From Linum tenue (lineage: Eukaryota > Streptophyta > Magnoliopsida > Malpighiales > Linaceae), in assembly GCA_946122785.1 (NCBI GenBank), contig CAMGYJ010000011.1:12834001-12898000 (forward strand): a stretch of 64,000 nt of DNA, in the 5' to 3' direction. The notes beneath the pieces are model-generated. The model saw nothing but the letters and a program-made list of their open reading frames with translations, was not told the DNA's origin and did no database searches. Shown here in pieces: positions 22,195-34,384 of this stretch. A program made the position numbers and the translations under genes. Each line of letters starts with the position of its first letter. Position 1 is the first letter of the stretch.

Positions 22195-23720
22195 GTGTTT
22201 TGTTATTGTTCGTTAGGTTTCATCTATGGCTTTTGCACAAATCATCGTCTTTGTGTTCAGTTATTGTTCGCTAAGTTTTCGTCTATAGCTTTTTGCACAA
22301 ATCATCGTCTTTGCCCACCATTTTGCAACTCATCTCAAAATACTGTCGGCAGAATTCTAAGTTGTTCCCCACCACCGTTTCTCAAGGCCGCTATCACGAG
22401 TTTTATATCGGGACCGAGTTTCATCCTCTTTAGTGTTTTTTTTTCTTTCGTTTTTTCCTTTTTGTTGAGCATTATCACAATTGAACCCAAACACATGGGT
22501 ATCCTAAGTTGAACACAATTCATCGCCTTTGCCCACCATTTTGCAACCCATCTCGAAATACTGTCGGCGGAATTCTAAGTTGTTCCCCATCATCGTTTCC
22601 CAAGGCCACTACCACGAGTTTTGTATCTGGACTGAGTTTCATCCTCTTTTGTGTTTTGTTATTGTTCGCTAGATTTTTCGTCTATGACTTTTTGCACAAA
22701 TCATTGCCTTTGCCCACCATTTTGCAGCCCATATCGAAATATTGTGGGTGGAATCCAAGTTGTTCCCCACTATCGTTTCCCAAGGCCGCTACCACGAGTT
22801 TTGTATCAGGATCGAATTTCATCCTTTTTAGTGTTTTTTCTTTCTTTTTTTCCTTTTCATTAAGCACGATTACAATTAAACCCAAATCCATGGGTATCCA
22901 ACCTAATTTGGTCCAGTCAAAGCGACTTGAAACTGACATTAGCATTTTTAAATATCTTTTGTCTTCTTCTTTTGGTTGGGAAGACAATTGAACTTGAATC
23001 TGAGGTTTTGAGTTTTGACGAGTGTTGTATTGTGAGCGAATTTTATCCGGTTTTGTAGTTGGCAAGTAGGACCAAATGTTAATTTGTTAAAAAATTGTTC
23101 TAAGCGAGATAACACATTGTTGACCAGTTTTAGATCGAAAGCGAGTTTTGGATGCTTTTATTTTATTTTATTTCTCATTTTCCTTTTTATTGAGAATGAC
23201 AATTGAACTCTGACCCATCATTGACGCGTTTCGTATCGAGAGCGAGTTTTATCCGCTTTTGTAATTGACATGTTGTGTAAATTGTGAATTTGTTAAAACT
23301 AGGTCGACCCGATCAAAGCGAGTTGAAAGCAGTGATGAGAGTTTGGGATCATGAGCGAGTTTTATCCGCTTTAGTATTTTTTTTATCTTTTTCCTTTTGG
23401 TTGAGAATGACAATTGAGTCCAAACGCATGAGTATAAAACCTAATTCGACCCGACCAAAGCGACTTGAACCCGATTTTACATGTTTTCGGCGGGAGCGAG
23501 TTTTATTTGTTTTGTAATTGGCGTGTTGTGTCAGGTGTGAATTTGTCAAAAACTCTGTCCAACCAGGTCAAAGCGAGTTGAACCTGGTGTTGACGAGTTT
23601 TGAGTCGGTAGCGAGTTTTACCTTTAGTGTTTTTCATTTTGCTTTTTCGTTTTGTTCGAGAAAGACAATTGAACCCAAATCCATGGGTATCCAACCTAAT
23701 TTGACATGATCAATGCGAGT
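22195..23720. repeat. degenerate tandem repeats
   Basis: Units of about 180-220 bp start at TTTGCCCACCATTTTGC (about 22310, 22528 and 22709) and include CCCAAGGCCGCTACCACGAG. They grade into shorter units of 110-140 bp built round GCGAGTTTTATCCGCTTT (about 23130-23615). The ORFs here are by-products of the repeats. Confidence 0.65.
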
Positions 23721-23838
23721 TTGAACATTCCCAAACCTGCAATCAATCCAAAATTTTCATAAAGGAGAACCACGATTACATCAAACCCAAAAAAAATCCA
23801 TACAAATTGAAATATTAGCGTCATGAAAGAAGTTTAAA

Positions 23839-25412
23839 GGGTAAATTTCAGGGTTGGTCACTAGAATTACAAAACATGTTCATGTTTGGTCATTACAAAT
23901 ATCTAATTCCATTAGTGGTCACTAAAATTAGTAAATAAGTGCATGTTTGGTCACTCTCCGTTACCTTCCGTCAGCCTTCATTAACACCTTCAGTTTTTTG
24001 CTGACGTGGCTAACAGAAATGTTGATTCATCAAATTTAAACTATAAAAAAAAACAACCTGTAAAGCTAAACCCGACCGGTGAGATACTCATCCCAACCCG
24101 TGACCCAACCATTCCTCTTCTTCCTTCATTCGACCAGACCAAAAAAACCCTAAAAGCTCACAAGAAATTGTCGCCGCCTCCAGCTCCTCCTACAAACCCA
24201 GATCCCTCTCCGAGCTCTCCCTCGCCGTCGCCTGCGAAGAATCTGGAATCTCGAGCCGAATCCTACCTCAGCCACTCCTCACAAGCGTCCTCAACTCCAT
24301 CATCGTCCTCCACACCTGCGAAATCCCACCCCCCACCCTCTTCCCTGCATCTCTAGAAGATATCAATAATCTTGTCCCCCGTCTCATCAACTCCACTACC
24401 AACAACGCTTGAAAAGAACAGCTTGCCTCCGGGCTACTGAAGCTTGACCACAACTACCCGTCCAAGCTTGCAATCCCTAGCTCCAACCCAGATATGTTGT
24501 CCAACAGGTGGGGGAAATCTTTCGATGTTTAAGCCTGGATTTCTTCCACCGGGTTTTAATCGCTGTGAAATCTAAAGGATTGAAACAGGACGTGATAAGC
24601 AAGATCTTGATCAATTACACTCACAATTCGCTACAGGGATTCTGATTAGGGATCCACGGTTGGTCAAAGGAAGCTTGCTTGTCGATTTCGAGCTTCAGAA
24701 GCGGCAGAGGGTGATTGTGGAAACGATTGTTGGTCTGCTGCCGACTCAATATAGGAAGAGTCCTGACCCCATGTCGTTCCTCTCTGGTTTACTAAAGACG
24801 GCAATAGCTACCTCGACAGCTAATTCCTATAGATCTTATTTGGAGAGGAGGATTCGGCTTCAGCTTGACCAGACCATCCTCGAAGACTTTCTGATTCCCA
24901 CACATGCGCATGGAGCAATAACCACCACCACGGCGCCGCGACTACAAGATACGGATTCCATTCTCCGAATTTTGGTGGTCGCTGTGGTGGACAGAGGGGA
25001 GAAGGGTGATGATGATGGCCTAGGGACAGCCGATTCAAAATGAGAAAAGGTGGGAGAAAAGTGTTCATCCAGAACTTCGCCGGGGAGAGGAAGGGGTAAA
25101 TAAAATAGAAGGGGTTGGGTCGGGTCAGGGGATGATTTGAGTGGGTTAGTTAGTGGGATGATGTGGCGGGTTTAGCTGACTGTACGGGTGGGGTTTTATA
25201 TTTTTTATAGTTTAAATTGGGTGAATCAGTCCTTCTGTTAGCCACGTCATCAAAAAACTAACGGTGTTAACGGAGGCTGACGGAATGTAATGGAGAGTGA
25301 CCAAACATGAACTTATCTACTAATTTTAGTGACCACTAATGAAATTAAATATTTGTAGTGACCAAACATGAACGTTTTTTGTAATTCTAGTGACCAACCT
25401 TGCAATTTACCC
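23839..25412. mobile_element. Pack-MULE carrying an NPH3-gene fragment
   Basis: Terminal inverted repeats of about 215 bp start GGGTAAATT at both ends (23839-24052 and 25195-25412). Such long repeats with a captured gene inside are typical of Pack-MULEs. I do not see a 9-bp target duplication at these exact edges. The element is inserted in the flank of the broken WAT1 locus. Confidence 0.75.
24170..25020 (+). pseudogene. BTB/NPH3-family gene fragment
   Basis: Across changing plus-strand frames the sequence encodes stretches of an NPH3-domain protein. These are a SLSELSLAVACEESGIS-like part (about 24210), QLASGLLKLDHNYPSKLA (about 24420), SLDFFHRVLIAVKSKGLKQD (about 24531) and LVDFELQKRQRVIVETIVG (about 24676), then a YLERRIRLQLDQ stretch (about 24840). 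Several stops and frameshifts separate them. The BTB domain and the C-terminus are absent. NPH3 proteins are adaptors of CUL3 ubiquitin ligases; this copy is captured and broken. Confidence 0.65.
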
Positions 25413-26771
25413 ATTAATAATTAAGAATGAAATAAGATTACTTTCACTCATTTATTGTATATAACAAACTTATGAAAAGAATGATTAAGAATGAAATAAA
25501 ATTACTTTCATTTTTGGGTCAACATTAAAACTATTACTCTTTAAAATATTTATCTTTGTGATACACGAAGCGACAACGAACGGGCTTTTGCCAGTACTAT
25601 GAAAGATGTGGTTGTTGCTGCTTCTGATGATCTGATTACGTTTTATAATAATCATGAATTGATCATGATGAGGTAGTGGGGAAATCTTAAATAGTAGATG
25701 ACAAGGTAACCTAAAATAGAAAGGGCCAAGCCCACTTCCTCTCATGGTAGAGTCTGCGGCCCATTCTCCACTTCCTAATTATTCGCATGCTTTCCCCAAG
25801 TAATGCAAGTTTTGTCAGCCAACCCTTTGGCGGAGAAAGTGAAAGAGTTCTGATATGAGATATTGAAACTTGAAAGTCGTCTCGAATTCGCCATCATGAA
25901 ATCTAAGAAGGAGATAAGTGGATCAACATTGTTTAGAGAAAGTTATTAACCGTTAAGTTTAGTTTTATCATCAATATTTTGTTTAGACATGTAATTTTAG
26001 TTTTAGGGTATATACTATATTTTATCCAAATATTTCATGATCTAAAATATCAATCAAACCTTTGAAAATATGAAATATTAGTCAATTGTTAAGGCTCTCA
26101 TAATACTTCCACTAGATGAAGATGAGCTGAGGAACTTAGATGAAAGGAATATGGTGATATGGCATTAAAAATAATTTTTTACTGGGTAAATGCTATTTTT
26201 TAGCTAAACATTTCACGAATTCTAAAATATTAGCCAAACTTTTGAAAATACCAAATATTAGCCAAACCATTTATCACAGTTATAAAATTATAGTCATTTT
26301 CCGTCAATGTTAAAGTTGTCTTAACATAATTACAATAAGCTAATCATCATTCCACATGTTTTACAGATTAACACATGTCAATTAATAAATTTGATTTTGA
26401 CAATACTCAAATATGATGTTTTCGTCCTAAAGAAAACCAAGTCAACACGATTGGACATCAAACCTCGAGTCGGCCCGTCAGAGACGAGTTCCGGGCTGTT
26501 ATGGGTTTCCTATTCTCTCTCTCTCTTCTGTGCTTTGCATAAAGCTACTTCCTACTCGCTATAGCACACATTTTTTTTGTTGCCATTAATGAATGATCTG
26601 TCGAATCATTCTCCTTCTCTTCATATGTTTGGATCAATCTGATATTACACGTAGCCTCTCATAGAAGTGGATTGATTATATGTCAAGACTGTTGTAGCAA
26701 CAAAGAAAAACAGAACTGATTTCAATGTGACATCTCTTTCTTCATTGCTAAAGGTGCACATGGATGAAATC
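25413..26771. other. intergenic: flank of duplicated locus, AT-rich
   Basis: 25575-25850 matches 30185-30460 (ACTATGAAAGATGTGG, CATTCTCCACTTCCTAATTATT, CCCCAAGTAATGCAAGTTTTGT). 26010-26100 and 26190-26270 are degenerate direct repeats with CCAAAC.TTTGAAAATA. Otherwise nothing recognised before the WAT1-related gene ends at 26772. Confidence 0.6.
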
Positions 26772-28434
26772 TTAAGCCTCCCCAGGCGACACCTTAGATT
26801 CACCAGAAGTAATTATCTGTAGATTGGCTTCCTTTTCCTCACTATAAGCAGAAACACTTGGTGCTTTGGAGTGAGCTTTCTGATCGCCTTCTTTTCCCCA
26901 AAGCAGCAAATATAATCCAACAATCACAACCACGGCACCTATTATGCTGAAACAAGCCACAAATGAACTGTCAGAACATAATATAGACACAGAGACAGAG
27001 CCAGTAGAAAGACCAAATTACAGACCTTCCCAGGTAGAGCTTTTCTCCCATGATAAAGTAAGCTAGAACTGCCACCAAAATCGTTGCAAGAGGGTTGAAG
27101 GTGGTAACAAAGACGGGACCTTTCTCTTCTGTGCACCACAACTGAATGAATACCACTAGTCCTGAGATTACCACTCCCTGCATCAACAACAAGTTCATCA
27201 ATCAGAATTCATTTAAAAATTCTGAAATTCATGTTTGTGATAACTCTGCTTACACCATAGATGATAGACCATAAATCAATATTGAAACCGATCGTCCAAG
27301 CAGACTTGTTATGCTCTATAATGACTGTGAAGACTGCTGATTGCACCGCCCCGACCGCGCTCATCCAAGCTGTGAGGGACAACTGAGCAGGATATCTCTT
27401 GAGTGTTAATGCCTGCAATTTCCAAATTGGGAAAAGAATCAGCTTGATTTCAGTTGTGATTTCTTATCATGCACACAGCTTGAGCTAAGTTAGTTTAGAA
27501 ACCTGCATAATGTACCAAAGCGACCATGTGATGCAGCTCGCCACCGTGAGAACAGAACCCTTGAGCCAGCTTTCGTGATTGTTGTTTGCTTTCCCCTGTA
27601 TCTGAACCAGAGGATTCCATAGTTGTTCGACGATGGGGCCTCTGTACAATGTCATGGTCATTACACCAGCCAATGAAACTAAGGTGCCTAGGATTTTGGC
27701 AATTCCTCGTGGATTTCGAAGATCAAGTGACTCCAACCTGATAAATCGAAAGGGAAGTTGAAAACTTTTTGAACAGATTGGAGAAAGAAGAGGGGGAAAA
27801 AAAGCATTATAATAGGCCTCATCTGTTACGGAAAAGAACAGAAAGCTGACCTTAGCACAACCGCAATAACAAATGTCACAGAAGCTATGGTGTTCACCAT
27901 TGACGCAACGAAAGTTGGAGATGTGTATTTCAGGCTAACAAAGTACATGTTCAAGGTCAAACCCACCCTGCAATCAACATAAAGAGAAAGAAGGGGGAAA
28001 AACTGTGAAATTATTGAGGTTATAATCCTGGTTTAATTTCTCTGCTGCCTAAGTTTCGTTTGGAGAGGCCTTACCCCAATAGAGACAGAAGGAAGATCTC
28101 CAGGAAAAGGGCTAGGGTCAGTTTGGGCCTTTGTTCTCTGCAGGACACCCAAATGATCATCAGCATATGCAGAAAAGAAAACACAAAGATGAATTTAAGT
28201 TCCATTACCAACTGGCCTGTACCTTTCAAGGAAATAGGCAATGGGGAACATGACCACAGCAGCCACAACGTGACGATACGTTACGTAGACATTAGGATTC
28301 ATTCCATGGTTGAAGGAAGCTTCAGTGATGAAATACAGGAAAGTATAGCAAATCTGTGCCAGGACCATGAGCAGGTGTGGCCTGAACTTTCTGCAGACTT
28401 CTCCAAACCCACCACTGCAGCCAGCCTTCATCAT
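26772..28434 (-). CDS. WAT1-related protein (EamA-type transporter), 7 exons, intact
   Basis: Exons on the minus strand are 28434-28223, 28137-28075, 27967-27851, 27737-27503, 27412-27254, 27177-27026 and 26946-26772. All junctions are GT-AG and keep phase, giving 370 residues, the usual family length. The protein opens MMKAGCSGG. It includes the family blocks RHVVAAVVMFPIAYFLER, YTSPTFVASMVNTIASVTF, GTLVSLAGVMTMTLY, ITWSLWYIMQ, FNPLATILVAVLAYF and LYLLLWGKEGDQ. About ten membrane helices in two EamA halves are expected, with a hydrophilic C-terminal tail. Relatives move auxin or other small molecules across vacuolar or plasma membranes; the substrate here is unknown. A broken tandem copy lies at 10200-21725. 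Confidence 0.93.
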
Positions 28435-30786
28435 TTACTGCTGGCTTCCCTTCTTCTTTCTGCTCTTCACCTTCTACTCTCCGAAAACAATAACGAAACA
28501 ACAAAAATGTACTTATAGAACATGTCCTGGTATATACTTATATTAATAGGAGTTTTGTTCTGTTATGGACCAGATGAACCATACCATATCTTATTACCTC
28601 TTCTCTCACACTTGCTTCCACGGTATCAGAAATTAGTTCTGTTTCTTTTTCCCCAATATGGGGCTAGGGAATTTATACTCTCCTTCCCAAGTGTACAACC
28701 TAGTTGGTGTTCTGATGTCATGTAAACCATCATCTAGCAGTAAAATTTATATATGTACGAAGAACAAATTCCATACCTTGCCAAGGAACAGTGAAGTTGA
28801 AAGGAGGGCTTCCTTCTGAGCAGGCCAAGTTAATTATGTGGCAGTGGCAGCTTCCAGTAATCAGAAATGGGTTTTGAGTGGAGGGTTATTTAAAGGAATG
28901 AAACAGTCCAGCACTCTCTCTGAGTGTTGCTGGTTAGGTAGGGTTTTGCACACAACAACATCATTTTATGTTGCAACTTTCATTCAGTATATAAAGGGAA
29001 TGGTTTTCTTGTGATTGTTCATTAAGCAGTTAAATGGTAAATAGCCCAGAATTTAGGAGTATAGATATGAGAGTTTGTTTCTTGGTGGTCAATTCCACGT
29101 CGGTTTGTTTCTCTCTTACTAAGAATAAGATGGTGATGAGAAGAACTTTTCTTCATGCGTTTTGGGTGCTCCCCTCTCATGTTTGTCTCTTATTTTCTTC
29201 GTCTTTTTCTCTACCTCAATATAAGAATAAGAAGAAGAGAAGAAGAAATTACTCCCCTTCAACTAACGTTTTTCCTGTTCTATGTAATCCAATATTAATT
29301 TTTGCTAATAATTTCGGCTACGCTTGGGAATTGTTGAATCGGAGACGGAAGCCACAACGATAGCTGCAATATTCTTCCTATTTACGGCTTCGCGCCCACT
29401 AAAATCTTGTTTTTCGGTAGTAATAAGAAAATGGAAATAATTCTCTAATTTTATGCATAGATCTTTTTGGAACCTAAGGTCTCATTGGTCATCAAGTCCA
29501 ATTTACTATCTCTCACTCTTGTTCTCTTCGTCGCTTGAATACATTTTCTTCTCATTCACGACTTCGCGCTTGCTGAAAGCTTGTTTTGAAGTTGTATTTG
29601 TTTTATTATTTCCATAAAGTTATTTCAAAATCCGAGATTACACTGGTCAGCAAGTCCAATTTTATCCCACGGCTCATAATTGTAGTGTCTTAATGGGAGT
29701 TTAATTTAGTAGATCCAACATGATAGATCATCCTCCTTTTATCCATACCCTCATTGATTAGCGATTGCAAATTGCTATATAGCCCCAACCACATCTTTGT
29801 GGGTTTAATTTACTACTTCTTTTTGTCAATTTTCGACACATTTACAGTACTATCTTCCACTTGCCACGAAGCGCTAACGAGCCGTGATCATATCCGGTTA
29901 CGACAACAATCAAAGATATATGCCTATAGTATAGTCCACTAATTAGTAGTAGTAGTACGAATATTGTTATGGGAACAGGAAGGAGAGCATTTTACTCATC
30001 TATCATTTGCCCACACCAATTTTTTTTTTTTTTTATGGATTGAAGTGCTGAACAACCTGCTCAAAAAGCACTTGGTTTCGATCTTGTGGCTCACAATTCA
30101 TCGATTTTGCTTGTGGAGAGTATTGTTTACTTGTTTTTCTATCACGAGGAAATGATTTTAAAATCAGAAGTGGCATTTCACTGAACCTATACTATGAAAG
30201 ATGTGGCTTCAACAAACTGACAATCCTGAGTGGCTGCTGATCTGATTTCGTAGGTTTATAATAATCATGAATGAATTATGAGGTAGTGGGGGAATTGGGT
30301 CGGGCAGTATATAGATAACAAGGTGACCTAAACTAGAAGGGGGGCCAAGCCGAATTCCTCTAATGGTGGAGTCTGCCGCCCATTCTCCACTTCCTAATTA
30401 TTCCCATATGCTTACCCCAAGTAATGCAAGTTTTGTTAGCCAAACCCTTTGGGGGAAGAACGTGAAAGAATAATTCATGTTAGTCATGGGACTGGCCTGA
30501 TCATGATCATGATCATGATCATATGTTATCACCACCATCAAGGGCTTCAATTGGGTATCGTATTATTCATTTGTGAGAATGTGTTTACAGTTTTACAGGT
30601 GTTCGATATTATTGAATTGGATGCAGATGATTCGTAATGATTAAATAAATACATTGAAAATTTTGTTCGTGTAAGTACCTTCTCACAATGAAATTATACT
30701 CGATACGATTTTAGAAAACTTGCTACAAACATGATTTGGCGGAGCTTAATCAACGAATCCAAGGGATTGAGCTATGTAAACCTTCT
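28435..30786. other. upstream region of the WAT1-related gene, flank copy B
   Basis: No supported gene. 28490-28560 and 30045-30460 match the flank of the broken copy (21700-22000 and 25575-25850), which places the duplication end near 30470. A TGATCATGATCATGATCATG run lies at about 30497-30520. The frames at 29034-29363 and nearby have no recognisable domain. Confidence 0.55.
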
Positions 30787-30840
30787 GGGTATGCCTACTA
30801 TGACATGCATGTCACGGTGACATGCACTTTTCGGTCGACC
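30787..30840. repeat. left terminal inverted repeat of the MULE
   Basis: Starts GGGTATGCCTACTATGACAT and ends in a GGTCGACC site. It contains two overlapping palindromes: TGACATGCATGTCA and GCATGTCACGGTGACATGC. Confidence 0.9.
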
Positions 30841-31190
30841 TATTCCTAAGGGCGGTCGACCGAATAGTCTAATTTGGGCAGCACGAGAAAGCCTTGCGGT
30901 CGACCGCCACGACCACCTGGTCGACCGCATTTAGTTTAAGTTGGTATTTTTGGTCGACCAGAATAGAACCTCGGTCGGCCATTTCGTTGGCGTCAGAAAC
31001 AACATGGTCGACCACCTAATATATAGGTCGACCACTTGATGGCAGTAATTAACAAAATGGTCGATCGGATAAGGAAAGAGGTCGACCAGATAGAAGATAA
31101 GTGTTCTATCAAAGTGTCCAATCATTTGACGTAAAATGGAGATCAAGTGTTGGTTTCTCGGTCGACCTAATCCGGTACGAGGTCGACCGA
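30833..31190. repeat. left subterminal GGTCGACC cluster
   Basis: Six pairs of GGTCGACC or one-base variants. Measured start-to-start spacings inside pairs include 21 (30833/30854), 21 (30898/30919), 21 (30952/30973), 20 (31006/31026) and 21 (31059/31080). Sequence between sites is not conserved. Confidence 0.9.
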
Positions 31191-31477
31191 ATACAAGAAA
31201 GTCAACCTATGCCCCGTGTCTTTTTTGGTTATGTATGTCGATTTGTGTGGTTAATTTAATCGTATAAATTATGTTTCAAACCATCATAATTAGTCAATTA
31301 TAACAAGGACTCATCAATCCATAGCATAACAACTAAAAATAAAACACACATAAAATAGCATAATTGTTCACCACATAAAAATAAAACTAAAAAAACCAGC
31401 ATAGCATAATTGTTCACACATAAAAATAAAACTAAAAAAATAACATAAAAATAAAACTAAACAAATAAAACTAAAAA

Positions 31478-32740
31478 CTACTCATCTCCCCCCTCTCCCT
31501 CATTCACATTTTCTTCATTTTCTTCATTGGTGGTGGTAGCATGGTGGTCAGATGTGGTGGGATGCATGTATCTTCCGCTGAAAGATCGCCACTCATCTCG
31601 CATCTCATTCACGGTCAGCTGCATTGTGCTCATCTGGGCGTTCATTTGCCCCATGTAGTCGTACATGCCAGTCATCTGGGCGTTCATCTGGCCCATGTAC
31701 TCGTACATGCCATCCATGCGCTCCCACACACGCTGTAAGGTGATCGGTGGAGTTGAAGTCTGTGCCTCCCCCATTGGCTCGTCTCGAGCTCCTTGATCAC
31801 CATCATCACCATCATCATCCTCATCATCATCATCATCACCACCACCAGCATGAGCAATGTTTGCTCTGACATACTCACCATTACGCAGCTCAAAGCCCAT
31901 CTTTTTCAGAGATGAAACAGTATAGAACTCCTGCCTTGAGATCGATAACCCCACCTCTTCACTTAAATTCACATTAAAATGCTCAAATATCACAGTGAGG
32001 ATCATCCCATAGGGAAGATTCCTGTTTGAACTCTCAGCAGCAGTAAGCATGTGGTTAAAGATCAAGTATGGCAAGTTCACCTTCTCGTTTAACAGTAGGT
32101 TGGTGAGGAGCTCCATGTCGAAGTAGGTGACTGTCTCCCGATGTCCACCCTTTGGCAGAATGTTGTAGGAGAGCATGTGGTGAAGAACTCTGGCTTGAAC
32201 TGTCAGGTGGTTACTCGATGGCCTATTGCGCCCCTCAGCATCTTCCTCTTCATCAAGACCACATACGGTCTGGATTTGCTTAGCTCTCGCGTAATGCGTT
32301 TCATTCCAAGCACCGTAAGAATTGATTCTCCTCCCCGCGTTTGGAGCCTCCAGTACTTGCGCCAACACATTCTTGCTGATGCGCATCGCCACCCCATTCA
32401 CATAGGATTTGAATGCGTGAATGGATCCATTTGCATTGCGCTCGTAGGAGATGTTGTTGTAGAAGTATTGTACCATTTTTGGGTAGTATGGTACATTGAG
32501 TGATATCACCTTCAACCACTCCTGATCGACGAAGGGTCCCAGAAACCCGTAATTCTCGAAATGAGAATACGCATCCGTCGTCAATGGCCTTCCCGGAACC
32601 ACCCTGCGGTTGTGCATACTCTTCTCTTCGTAGTTCTCACTTTGCTCCTTCGACTGGAACAAATTCGAATTGAACTCCTCCCATTCCGAACTTGAAGCAG
32701 CAGCTTTTTGTGCCTTTCTTTTCTTTTTGCCGCCAAACAT
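31478..32740 (-). CDS. putative plant transposon protein (PF20167-like), MULE ORF
   Basis: The open frame runs 32830-31478 (450 residues), but its first 30 codons read through GGTCGACC repeats. The methionine at 32740 (MFGGKKKRKAQK) follows a splice-acceptor-like CAG and is the likely start, giving 420 residues. The region YGFLGPFVDQEWLKVI to FNHMLTAAESSNRNLPYGMI resembles the 'putative plant transposon protein' domain of plant elements; its function is unknown. After it come an acidic Asp-rich run, two MGQMNAQM repeats and an acidic tail. It lies 3' of the transposase on the same strand, next to the left end. Confidence 0.7.
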   Translation of the reverse strand: MFGGKKKRKAQKAAASSSEWEEFNSNLFQSKEQSENYEEKSMHNRRVVPGRPLTTDAYSHFENYGFLGPFVDQEWLKVISLNVPYYPKMVQYFYNNISYERNANGSIHAFKSYVNGVAMRISKNVLAQVLEAPNAGRRINSYGAWNETHYARAKQIQTVCGLDEEEDAEGRNRPSSNHLTVQARVLHHMLSYNILPKGGHRETVTYFDMELLTNLLLNEKVNLPYLIFNHMLTAAESSNRNLPYGMILTVIFEHFNVNLSEEVGLSISRQEFYTVSSLKKMGFELRNGEYVRANIAHAGGGDDDDDEDDDGDDGDQGARDEPMGEAQTSTPPITLQRVWERMDGMYEYMGQMNAQMTGMYDYMGQMNAQMSTMQLTVNEMRDEWRSFSGRYMHPTTSDHHATTTNEENEENVNEGEGGDE

Positions 32741-32794
32741 CCTGCGATCAAACAAGCAAGAATACACATTAGTCCAATTTTCGAAATGAACAAT

Positions 32795-34265
32795 ACGCGG
32801 TCGACCACTCCACAAAGCGGTCGACCACAATTAATTTAAAACGAGAATGGGTCGACCTCAGAAGAAACACAGGTCGACCTCAGTTAGTTTAAAACGAGAA
32901 CAGGTCGACCTCAGAAGAAGCATAGGTCGACCTCAGCTAACTTAAAACGAGAATGGGTCGATATAAACCCGTAACAATTCAAATACAAAATTGCCTTCAT
33001 AGGTCGACCTCAGAACCATCATAGGTCGACCTCGGCTAAATGAAAACGAGCATAAAATGGCCCAAATGATGGTACCACTTGAGTGCAAAACAGATCCGGT
33101 CGACCTCATAATCTGAAGAGGTCGACCATTGGTAGTTTCGCACAATTTGAAATACAATGTGACAATAACTCGCACTTTTGCCTTCATAGGTCGACCTCAG
33201 AACCATCATAGGTCGACCTCGGCTAAATTAAAACGAGCATAAAATGGCCCAAATGATGGTACCAATTGAGTGCAAAACAGATCCGGTCGACCTCATAATC
33301 AGAAGAGGTCGACCAGTGGTAGTTTCGCACAATTTGAAATACAATGAGACAATAACTCGCACTTTTGCCTTCATAGGTCGACCTCAGAACCATCATAGGT
33401 CGACCTCGGCTAAATTAAAACGAGCATAAAATGGCCCAAATGATGGTACCAATTGAGTGCAAAACTTCACAGGTCGACCTCATAATCTAAAGAGGTCGAC
33501 CTCAGTCTATAAAACACGGCCAGAAATAATAGAAAGACATCACAGGTCGACCTCAGAACCACCATAGGTCGACCTCAGTCCATAAAACAGAAAGCAAAAG
33601 CGGAATGAAAGCTAGATGCGGTCGACCACGAATATGAGAAGGTCGACCGCACCTAGCGTACAGAAGGAAAAATCCCTCTTTTTCAAGCTACAGATCTACA
33701 AAACACGGCCATAAATCATAGAAAGACATCACAGGTCGACCTCAAAATCATCATAGGTCGACCTCAGTCCATAAAACAGAAAGGAAACTAGATTACAAGT
33801 CAGTTGCGGTCGACCACGATGATGAACAGGTCGACCGCTTCTGACGAACAGAAGCAAAAACCCCTCTTTTCCATCTTTAGATTTTTTGAAAACAAAAGGA
33901 AGAAGACAAGAATCAACCCAAATGAAAAAGAAGAGTGAAAAGCATTACCTTGTTCTTCTTCTAAGTGATGAGGATGAAGGTTTTCAAGAGTTTTTGGAAA
34001 ATGGTGTTTTTGGAAATGGGAGAAGAAGATGAAGAAGGGAAAGGAGAGGAAGAATGAGTGGATGTGGGGGGATAGGGTTCTGATTGTGGTGTAGAATGAG
34101 TGGGGGAGGGTTTCTTAAATAGAGGATGAAGGGAGGTTTGGGTGGGTGGTCTGGTCAGGTCAACCGGTTTGGTCGGCCGTATTAAATGCGCGGTCGACCG
34201 CGCTAAAGTGTTCGGTCGACCGCCTTTGGTCCGGTCAACCGGAACTTTTATGAGGTCGACCGTTT
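32795..34265. repeat. central GGTCGACC cluster between transposase and third ORF
   Basis: About 32 sites, nearly all paired at 20-23 bp. Partner sites are often extended to GGTCGACCTC. The pairs are about 45-95 bp apart. The cluster includes the 187-bp tandem repeat at 32990-33485. Confidence 0.85.
32990..33485. repeat. 187-bp tandem repeat, about 2.6 copies
   Basis: The unit with GCCTTCATAGGTCGACCTCA starts again at intervals of 187-188 bp (GGTCGACC at 33002, 33189 and 33377). Each full unit holds two GGTCGACC pairs. Copies are nearly identical, so the duplication is recent. Confidence 0.85.
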
Positions 34266-34384
34266 ATGACTTTATTTCAACCCACAATCAATTAACTCAT
34301 ACATTAGTAAGATAATTCGAAGATAATACAATGCAATCACAGTTATTAAAAAATAAAACAACTCCTAAAAAAAATAGAAGAAAT

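Noticed and set aside
22195..22991. ORFs of 105 and 160 codons
   Set aside because: Both arise from tandem repeats of the same unit and repeat the same residues.
31541..32503. Plus-strand ORFs opposite the MULE third gene
   Set aside because: Antisense shadows; the minus-strand frame is longer and contains the conserved region.
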